64,000 nt of DNA from Hippophae tibetana (taxonomy: Eukaryota > Streptophyta > Magnoliopsida > Rosales > Elaeagnaceae): NCBI GenBank assembly GCA_037013495.1, contig CM072810.1, positions 53,926,843 to 53,990,842 of the forward strand, read 5' to 3'. This document shows, piece after piece, positions 51,227-61,377 of this stretch (positions within the stretch are counted from its first letter, which is position 1; each line of letters starts with the position of its first letter). The notes under the pieces are model-generated. The model saw only the letters and a list, made by a program, of their open reading frames with translations. It had not been told where the DNA came from and searched no databases. The position numbers were made by a program, and so were the translations under genes.

Positions 51227-53915
51227 AAAGCTTAAGCTTTCCATACGGGACGCTTGAACTGTCACCCTTAATCCTCGTTCAAAACTCACACCAAGTCACG
51301 AGGATGTTACCCCCCCATGCATTACACAAGTCATTCTAAATGACACATGGAAACAACATAGAAAGGTTACCCACAACAACGAACCCAGGGATGATACTTA
51401 CCTCGGTTGCATCATTCCGTCTCTTGTAAGCGAACTTTACCTCGAACTTGTTCTTTTATGGGACACAAACCTTAGATCATGTTTTGATACCAAACATAGG
51501 AAAATAGCTAATCCTTCCTTCCTAAAGCGTAAGCTTTCAAATACGGGACGCTTGAACTGCCACCCTTAATCCTCGTTCAAAGCTCACAACAAGTCACGAG
51601 GATGTTACCCCCCCCGTGCACGACACAAGTCATTCTAAATGACACTTGGAAACAACATAGAAAGGTTACACACAACAACAAACTCAGGGATGGTACTTAC
51701 CTCGGTTGCATCATTCCGTCTCTTGTAAGCGAACTTTACCTCGAACTTGTGCTTTTATGGGACACAAACCTGATATCATGTTTTGATACCAAACATAGGA
51801 AAAATAGCTAATCCTTCCTTCCAAAAGCTTAAGCTTTCAATACGGGATACTTGAACTGTCACCCTTAATCCTCGTTCAAAACTCACACCAAGTCACGAGG
51901 ATGTTACCCCCCATTCACGACACAAGTCATTCTAAATGACACATGGAAACAACATAGAAAGGTTACCCACAACAACGAACCCAGGGATGGTACTTACCTC
52001 GGTTGCATCATTTCGTCTCTTGTAAGCGAACTTCACCTCGAACTTGTGCTTTTGTGGGATACAAATCGGAGATCATGTTTGGATAACAAATATAGGAAAA
52101 ATAGCTAATCCTTCCTTCCTAAAGCTTAAGCTTTCAAATACGGGACGCTTGAACTGCCACCCTTAATCCTCGTTCAAAGCTCACAACAAGTCACGAGGAT
52201 GTTACCCCCCCCCCCCCCCCCGTGCACGACACAAGTCATATTAAATGACACTTGGAAACAACATAGAAAGGTTACCCACAACAACAAACCCAGGGATGGT
52301 ACTTACCTCGGTTGCATCATTCCGTCTCTTGTAAGCGAACTTCACCTCGAACTTGTGCCTTTGTGGGATACAAATCGGAGATCATGTTTTGATAACAAAA
52401 TATAGGAAAAATAGCTAATCCTTCCTTCCTAAAGCTTAAGCTTTCCATGCGGGACGCTTGAATTGTCACCCTTAATCCTCGTTCAAAGATCACAACAAGT
52501 CACGAGGTTGTTACCCCTCGTGCACGACACAAGTCATTCTAAATGAACACTTGGAAACAACATAGAAAGGTTACCCACAACAACAAACCCAGGGATGGAT
52601 ACTTACCTCGGTTGCATCATTCCGTCTCTTGTAAGCGAACTTTACCTCGAACTAGTGCTTTTATGCGACACAAACCTGAGATCATGTTTTGATACCAAAC
52701 ATAGGAAAAATAGCTAATCCTTCCTTCCAAAAGCTTAAGCTTTCAATACGGGACGCTTGAACTGTCACCCTTAATCCTCGTTCAAAACTCACACCAAGTC
52801 ACGAGGATGTTACCCCCCATGCATTACACAAGTCATTCTAAATGACACATGGAAACAACATAGAAAGGTTACCCACAACAACGAACCCAGGGATGATACT
52901 TACCTCGGTTGCATCATTCCGTCTCTTGTAAGCGAACTTTACCTCGAACTTGTTCTTTTATGGGATACAAATCGGAGATCATGTTTTGATACCAAACATA
53001 GGAAAATAGCTAATCCTTCCTTCCTAAAGCTTAAGCTTTCAATACGGGACGCTTGAAATCTCACCCTTAATCCTCGTTCAAAGCTCACAACAAGTCACGA
53101 GGATGTTACCCCCCCGTGCACGACACAAGTCATTCTAAATGACACTTGGAAACAACATAGAAAGGTTACCCACAACAACAAACTCAGGGATGGTACTTAC
53201 CTCGGTTGCATCATTCCGTCTCTTGTAAGCGAACTTTACCTCGAACTTGTGCTTTTATGGGACACAAACCTGAGATCATGTTTTGATACCAAACATAAGA
53301 AAAATAGCTAATCCTTCCTTCCAAAAGCTTAAGCTTTCAATACGGGATCCTTGAACTGTCACCCTTAATCCTCGTTCAAAACTCACACCAAGTCACGAGG
53401 ATGTTACCCCCATGCACGACACAAGTCATTCTAAATGACACATGGAAACAACATAGAAAGGTTACCCACAACAACGAACCTAGGGATGGTACTTACCTCG
53501 GTTGCATCATTCCGTCTCTTGTAAGCGAACTTCACCTCGAACTTGTGCTTTTGTGGGATACAAATCGGAGATCATGTTTTGATAACAAATATAGGAAAAA
53601 TAGCTAATCCTTCCTTCCTAAAGCTTAAGCTTTCCATGCGGGACGCTTGAACTGTCACCCTTAATCCTCGTTCAAAGATCACAACAAGTCACGAGGTTTA
53701 CCCCCCGTGCACGACACAAGTCATTCTAAATGACACTTGGAAACAACATAGAAAGGTTACCCACAACAACAAACCCAGGGATGGATACTTACCTCGGGTG
53801 CATCATTCCGTCTCTTGTAAGCGAACTTTACCTCGAACTAGTGCTTTTATGCGACACAAACCTGAGATCCTGTTTTGATACCAAACATAGGAAAAATAGC
53901 TAATCCTTCCTTCCA
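51227..53915 (+). repeat. Nine-monomer unit (~2.69 kb), copy 1
   Basis: Order: G, H, X with CCTGATATC and GGGATACTTG, E-like with GTTTGGATAAC, poly-C monomer, A with GTTACCCCTCG, G', X', E-like/A. Includes GAAATCTCAC at 53055 and ATGTTACCCCCATG at 53401. It has two private small indels, an extra A in the dyad at 52546 and a 2-bp loss in CGAGGTTTACC near 53694. Confidence 0.8.
52205..52221 (+). repeat. Expanded poly-C tract, 17 C
   Basis: Seventeen C between ATGTTA and GTGCACG, in the equivalent monomer of the ~2.69-kb unit. Confidence 0.85.
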
Positions 53916-56607
53916 AAAGCTTAAGCTTTCCATACGGGACGCTTGAACTGTCACCCTTAATCCTCGTTCAAAACTCACACCAAGTCACGAGGATGTTACC
54001 CCCCATGCATTACACAAGTCATTCTAAATGACACATGGAAACAACATAGAAAGGTTACCCACAACAACGAACCCAGGGATGATACTTACCTCGGTTGCAT
54101 CATTCCGTCTCTTGTAAGCGAACTTTACCTCGAACTTGTTCTTTTATGGGACACAAACCTTAGATCATGTTTTGATACCAAACATAGGAAAAATAGCTAA
54201 TCCTTCCTTCCTAAAGCGTAAGCTTTCAAATACGGGACGCTTGAACTGCCACCCTTAATCCTCGTTCAAAGCTCACAACAAGTCACGAGGATGTTACCCC
54301 CCCGTGCACGACACAAGTCATTCTAAATGACACTTGGAAACAACATAGAAAGGTTACACACAACAACAAACTCAGGGATGGTACTTACCTCGGTTGCATC
54401 ATTCCGTCTCTTGTAAGCGAACTTTACCTCGAACTTGTGCTTTTATGGGACACAAACCTGATATCATGTTTTGATACCAAACATAGGAAAAAATAGCTAA
54501 TCCTTCCTTCCAAAAGCTTAAGCTTTCAATACGGGATACTTGAACTGTCACCCTTAATCCTCGTTCAAAACTCACACCAAGTCACGAGGATGTTACCCCC
54601 CATTCACGACACAAGTCATTCTAAATGACACATGGAAACAACATAGAAAGGTTACCCACAACAACGAACCCAGGGATGGTACTTACCTCGGTTGCATCAT
54701 TTCGTCTCTTGTAAGCGAACTTCACCTCGAACTTGTGCTTTTGTGGGATACAAATCGGAGATCATGTTTGGATAACAAATATAGGAAAAATAGCTAATCC
54801 TTCCTTCCTAAAGCTTAAGCTTTCAAATACGGGACGCTTGAACTGCCACCCTTAATCCTCGTTCAAAGCTCACAACAAGTCACGAGGATGTTACCCCCCC
54901 CCCCCCCCCCCCGTGCACGACACAAGTCATATTAAATGACACTTGGAAACAACATAGAAAGGTTACCCACAACAACAAACCCAGGGATGGTACTTACCTC
55001 GGTTGCATCATTCCGTCTCTTGTAAGCGAACTTCACCTCGAACTTGTGCCTTTGTGGGATACAAATCGGAGATCATGTTTTGATAACAAAATATAGGAAA
55101 AATAGCTAATCCTTCCTTCCTAAAGCTTAAGCTTTCCATGCGGGACGCTTGAATTGTCACCCTTAATCCTCGTTCAAAGATCACAACAAGTCACGAGGTT
55201 GTTACCCCTCGTGCACGACACAAGTCATTCTAAATGACACTTGGAAACAACATAGAAAGGTTACCCACAACAACAAACCCAGGGATGGATACTTACCTCG
55301 GTTGCATCATTCCGTCTCTTGTAAGCGAACTTTACCTCGAACTAGTGCTTTTATGCGACACAAACCTGAGATCATGTTTTGATACCAAACATAGGAAAAA
55401 TAGCTAATCCTTCCTTCCAAAAGCTTAAGCTTTCAATACGGGACGCTTGAACTGTCACCCTTAATCCTCGTTCAAAACTCACACCAAGTCACGAGGATGT
55501 TACCCCCCATGCATTACACAAGTCATTCTAAATGACACATGGAAACAACATAGAAAGGTTACCCACAACAACGAACCCAGGGATGATACTTACCTCGGTT
55601 GCATCATTCCGTCTCTTGTAAGCGAACTTTACCTCGAACTTGTTCTTTTATGGGATACAAATCGGAGATCATGTTTTGATACCAAACATAGGAAAATAGC
55701 TAATCCTTCCTTCCTAAAGCTTAAGCTTTCAATACGGGACGCTTGAAATCTCACCCTTAATCCTCGTTCAAAGCTCACAACAAGTCACGAGGATGTTACC
55801 CCCCCGTGCACGACACAAGTCATTCTAAATGACACTTGGAAACAACATAGAAAGGTTACCCACAACAACAAACTCAGGGATGGTACTTACCTCGGTTGCA
55901 TCATTCCGTCTCTTGTAAGCGAACTTTACCTCGAACTTGTGCTTTTATGGGACACAAACCTGAGATCATGTTTTGATACCAAACATAAGAAAAATAGCTA
56001 ATCCTTCCTTCCAAAAGCTTAAGCTTTCAATACGGGATCCTTGAACTGTCACCCTTAATCCTCGTTCAAAACTCACACCAAGTCACGAGGATGTTACCCC
56101 CATGCACGACACAAGTCATTCTAAATGACACATGGAAACAACATAGAAAGGTTACCCACAACAACGAACCCAGGGATGGTACTTACCTCGGTTGCATCAT
56201 TCCGTCTCTTGTAAGCGAACTTCACCTCGAACTTGTGCTTTTGTGGGATACAAATCGGAGATCATGTTTTGATAACAAATATAGGAAAAATAGCTAATCC
56301 TTCCTTCCTAAAGCTTAAGCTTTCCATGCGGGACGCTTGAACTGTCACCCTTAATCCTCGTTCAAAGATCACAACAAGTCACGAGGTTGTTACCCCCCGT
56401 GCACGACACAAGTCATTCTAAATGACACTTGGAAACAACATAGAAAGGTTACCCACAACAACAAACCCAGGGATGGATACTTACCTCGGGTGCATCATTC
56501 CGTCTCTTGTAAGCGAACTTTACCTCGAACTAGTGCTTTTATGCGACACAAACCTGAGATCCTGTTTTGATACCAAACATAGGAAAAATAGCTAATCCTT
56601 CCTTCCA
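53916..56607 (+). repeat. Nine-monomer unit (~2.69 kb), copy 2
   Basis: Same order and marks as the preceding unit. Its G monomer ends AGGAAAAATAGC instead of AGGAAAATAGC, and the X monomer has an extra A (AGGAAAAAATAGC near 54485). GAAATCTCAC is at 55745 and ATGTTACCCCCATG at 56091. The 3-4-bp length differences between copies come from the C-tract and these single A changes. Confidence 0.82.
54894..54912 (+). repeat. Expanded poly-C tract, 19 C (longest)
   Basis: Nineteen C between ATGTTA and GTGCACG; the longest homopolymer in the window. The complementary strand is a 19-G run, which could form G-quadruplex-like structure. Confidence 0.85.
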
Positions 56608-58700
56608 AAAGCTTAAGCTTTCCATACGGGACGCTTGAACTGTCACCCTTAATCCTCGTTCAAAACTCACACCAAGTCACGAGGATGTTACCCCCCATGC
56701 ATTACACAAGTCATTCTAAATGACACATGGAAACAACATAGAAAGGTTACCCACAACAACGAACCCAGGGATGATACTTACCTCGGTTGCATCATTCCGT
56801 CTCTTGTAAGCGAACTTTACCTCGAACTTGTTCTTTTATGGGACACAAACCTTAGATCATGTTTTGATACCAAACATAGGAAAATAGCTAATCCTTCCTT
56901 CCTAAAGCGTAAGCTTTCAAATACGGGACGCTTGAACTGCCACCCTTAATCCTCGTTCAAAGCTCACAACAAGTCACGAGGATGTTACCCCCCCGTGCAC
57001 GACACAAGTCATTCTAAATGACACTTGGAAACAACATAGAAAGGTTACACACAACAACAAACTCAGGGATGGTACTTACCTCGGTTGCATCATTCCGTCT
57101 CTTGTAAGCGAACTTTACCTCGAACTTGTGCTTTTATGGGACACAAACCTGATATCATGTTTTGATACCAAACATAGGAAAAATAGCTAATCCTTCCTTC
57201 CAAAAGCTTAAGCTTTCAATACGGGATACTTGAACTGTCACCCTTAATCCTCGTTCAAAACTCACACCAAGTCACGAGGATGTTACCCCCCATTCACGAC
57301 ACAAGTCATTCTAAATGACACATGGAAACAACATAGAAAGGTTACCCACAACAACGAACCCAGGGATGGTACTTACCTCGGTTGCATCATTCCGTCTCTT
57401 GTAAGCGAACTTCACCTCGAACTTGTGCTTTTGTGGGATACAAATCGGAGATCATGTTTGGATAACAAATATAGGAAAAATAGCTAATCCTTCCTTCCTA
57501 AAGCTTAAGCTTTCAAATACGGGACGCTTGAACTGCCACCCTTAATCCTCGTTCAAAGCTCACAACAAGTCACGAGGATGTTACCCCCCCCCCCCCCCCG
57601 TGCACGACACAAGTCATATTAAATGACACTTGGAAACAACATAGAAAGGTTACCCACAACAACAAACCCAGGGATGGTACTTACCTCGGTTGCATCATTC
57701 CGTCTCTTGTAAGCGAACTTCACCTCGAACTTGTGCCTTTGTGGGATACAAATCGGAGATCATGTTTTGATAACAAAATATAGGAAAAATAGCTAATCCT
57801 TCCTTCCTAAAGCTTAAGCTTTCCATGCGGGACGCTTGAATTGTCACCCTTAATCCTCGTTCAAAGATCACAACAAGTCACGAGGTTGTTACCCCTCGTG
57901 CACGACACAAGTCATTCTAAATGACACTTGGAAACAACATAGAAAGGTTACCCACAACAACAAACCCAGGGATGGATACTTACCTCGGTTGCATCATTCC
58001 GTCTCTTGTAAGCGAACTTTACCTCGAACTAGTGCTTTTATGCGACACAAACCTGAGATCATGTTTTGATACCAAACATAGGAAAAATAGCTAATCCTTC
58101 CTTCCAAAAGCTTAAGCTTTCAATACGGGACGCTTGAACTGTCACCCTTAATCCTCGTTCAAAACTCACACCAAGTCACGAGGATGTTACCCCCATGCAT
58201 TACACAAGTCATTCTAAATGACACATGGAAACAACATAGAAAGGTTACCCACAACAACGAACCCAGGGATGATACTTACCTCGGTTGCATCATTCCGTCT
58301 CTTGTAAGCGAACTTTACCTCGAACTTGTTCTTTTATGGGATACAAATCGGAGATCATGTTTTGATACCAAACATAGGAAAATAGCTAATCCTTCCTTCC
58401 TAAAGCTTAAGCTTTCAATACGGGACGCTTGAAATCTCACCCTTAATCCTCGTTCAAAGCTCACAACAAGTCACGAGGATGTTACCCCCCCCGTGCACGA
58501 CACAAGTCATTCTAAATGACACTTGGAAACAACATAGAAAGGTTACCCACAACAACAAACTCAGGGATGGTACTTACCTCGGTTGCATCATTCCGTCTCT
58601 TGTAAGCGAACTTTACCTCGAACTTGTGCTTTTATGGGACACAAACCTGAGATCATGTTTTGATACCAAACATAAGAAAAATAGCTAATCCTTCCTTCCA
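56608..58700 (+). repeat. Nine-monomer unit (~2.69 kb), copy 3, truncated to seven monomers
   Basis: Follows copies 1 and 2 through the poly-C monomer, GTTACCCCTCG, G' with GAAATCTCAC at 58431 and CAAACTCAGG. Agreement stops near 58785, where GTTACCCCCCATGCATTAC replaces GTTACCCCCATGCACGAC. The E-like monomer here has CATTCCG where copies 1 and 2 have CATTTCG. Confidence 0.8.
57584..57599 (+). repeat. Expanded poly-C tract, 16 C
   Basis: Sixteen C between ATGTTA and GTGCACG, in the equivalent monomer of the third ~2.69-kb copy. Confidence 0.85.
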
Positions 58701-61377
58701 AAAGCTTAAGCTTTCAATACGGGATCCTTGAACTGTCACCCTTAATCCTCGTTCAAAACTCACACCAAGTCACGAGGATGTTACCCCCCATGCATTACAC
58801 AAGTCATTCTAAATGACACAAGGAAACAACATAGAAAGGTTACCCACAACAACGAACCCAGGGATGATACTTACCTCGGTTGCATCATTCCGTCTCTTGT
58901 AAGCGAACTTTACCTCGAACTTGTTCTTTTATGGCACACAAAACTTAGATCATGTTTTGATACCAAACATAGGAAAATAGCTAATGCTTCTTTCCTAAAG
59001 CGTAAGCTTTCAAATGCGGGACGCTTGAACTGCCACCCTTAATCCTCGTTCAAAGCTCACAACAAGTCACGAGGATGTTACCCCTCCGTGCACGACACAA
59101 GTCATATTAAATGACACTTGGAAACAACATAGAAAGGTTACCCACAACAACAAACCCAGGGATGGTACTTACCTCGGTTGCATCATTCCGTCTCTTGTAA
59201 GCGAACTTTACCTCGAACTTGTGCTTTTATGGGACACAAACCTGAGATCATGTTTTGATACCAAACATAGGAAAAATAGCTAATCCTTCCTTCGAAAAGC
59301 TTAAGCTTTCAATACGGGATGCTTGAACTGTCACCCTTAATCCTCGTTCAAAACTCACACCAAGTCACGAGGATGTTACCCCCCCGTGCACGACACAAGT
59401 CATTCTAAATGACACTTGGAAACAACATAGAAAGGTTACCCACAACAACAAACTCAGGGATAGTACTTACCTCGGTTGCATCATTCCGTCTCTTGTAAGC
59501 GAACTTTACCTCGAACTTGTGCTTTTATGGGACACAAACCTGAGATCATGTTTTGATACCAAACATAAGAAAAATAGCTAATCCTTCCTTCCAAAAGCTT
59601 AAGCTTTCAATACGGGATCCTTGAACTGTCACCCTTAATCCTCGTTCAAAACTCACACCAAGTCACGAGGATGTTACCCCCCATGCACGACACAAGTCAT
59701 TCTAAATGACACATGGAAACAACATAGAAAGGTTACCCACAACAACGAACCCAGGGATGGTACTTACCTCGGTTGCATAATTCCGTCTCTTGTAAGCGAA
59801 CTTCACCTCGAACTTGTGCTTTTGTGGGATACAAATCGGAGATCATGTTTTGATAACAAATATAGGAAAAATAGCTAATCCTTCCTTCCTAAAGCTTAAG
59901 CTTTCCATGCGGGACGCTTGAACTGTCACCCTTAATCCTCGTTCAAAGATCACAACAAGTCACGAGGTTGTTACCCCCCGTGCACGACACAAGTCATTCT
60001 AAATGACACTTGGAAACAACATAGAAAGGTTACCCACAACAACAAACTCAGGGATGGTACTTACCTCGGTTGCATCATTCCGTCTCTTGTAAGCGATCTT
60101 TACCTCGAACTTATGCTTTTATGGGACACAAACCTGAGATCATGTTTTGATACCAAACATAGGAAAAATAGCTAATCCTTCCTTCCAAAAGCTTAAGCTT
60201 TCAATACGGGATGCTTGAACTGTCACCCTTAATCCTCGTTCAAAACTCACACCAAGTCACGAGGATGTTACCCCCCATGCACGACACAAGTCATTCTAAA
60301 TGACACTTGGAAACAACATAGAAAGGTTACCCACAACAACAAACCCAGGGATGGTACTTACCTCGGTTGCATCATTCCGTCTCTTGTAAGCGAACTTTAC
60401 CTCGAACTTGTGCTTTTATGGGACACAAACCTGAGATCATGTTTTGATACCAAACATAAGAAAAATAGCTAATCCTTCCTTCCAAAAGCTTAAGCTTTCA
60501 ATACGGGATCCTTGAACTGTCACCCTTAATCCTCGTTCAAAACTCACACCAAGTCACGAGGATGTTACCCCCCCGTGCACGACACAAGTCATATTAAATG
60601 ACACTTGGAAACAACATAGAAAGGTTACCCACAACAACAAACCCAGGGATGGTACTTACCTCGGTTGCATCATTCCGTCTCTTGTAAGCGAACTTCACCT
60701 CGAACTTGTGCCTTTGTGGGATACAAATCGGAGATCATGTTTTGATAACAAAATATAGGAAAAATAGCTAATCCTTCCTTCCTAAAGCTTAAGCTTTCCA
60801 TGCGGGACGCTTGAATTGTCACCCTTAATCCTCGTTCAAAGATCACAACAAGTCACGAGGTTGTTACCCCTCGTGCACGACACAAGTCATTCTAAATGAC
60901 ACTTGGAAACAACATAGAAAGGTTACCCACAACAACAAACCCAGGGATGGATACTTACCTCGGTTGCATCATTCCGTCTCTTGTAAGCGAACTTTACCTC
61001 GAACTAGTGCTTTTATGCGACACAAACCTGAGATCATGTTTTGATACCAAACATAGGAAAAATAGCTAATCCTTCCTTCCAAAAGCTTAAGCTTTCAATA
61101 CGGGACGCTTGAACTGTCACCCTTAATCCTCGTTCAAAACTCACACCAAGTCACGAGGATGTTACCCCCCATGCATTACACAAGTCATTCTAAATGACAC
61201 ATGGAAACAACATAGAAAGGTTACCCACAACAACGAACCCAGGGATGATACTTACCTCGGTTGCATCATTCCGTCTCTTGTAAGCGAACTTTACCTCGAA
61301 CTTGTTCTTTTATGGGATACAAATCGGAGATCATGTTTTGTTACCAAACATAGGAAAATAGCTAATCCTTCTTTCCT
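58701..61377 (+). repeat. Nine monomers recopied from 40.2-42.9 kb (offset 18,486 bp)
   Basis: Matches 40245-42891 with the same CATAATTCCG (59776), GCGATCTTTACC with CTTATGC (60095), CATATTAAATGAC with seven C, AACAAAATATAGG and GTTACCCCTCG. Differences include GACACAAGG, ATGGCACAC, GGGATAGTAC and, in the other copy, AATCCATCC and GGAAACCAC. Confidence 0.77.

Noticed and set aside
1663..58688. Twenty-four near-identical reading frames of 60-82 codons on the plus strand
   Set aside because: All are the same stretch of the monomer, opened by chance where CpG decay gives ATGCATGAC or where the C-run length puts ATGTTACC in frame, and closed at AAATAGC in each copy. The monomer is 99 codons long, so a stop-free frame would run through many units; none exceeds 82 codons in 64 kb. 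The 82-codon versions only arise from a one-base-shorter AGGAAAATAGC. No domain, signal or ribosome-site context is visible.
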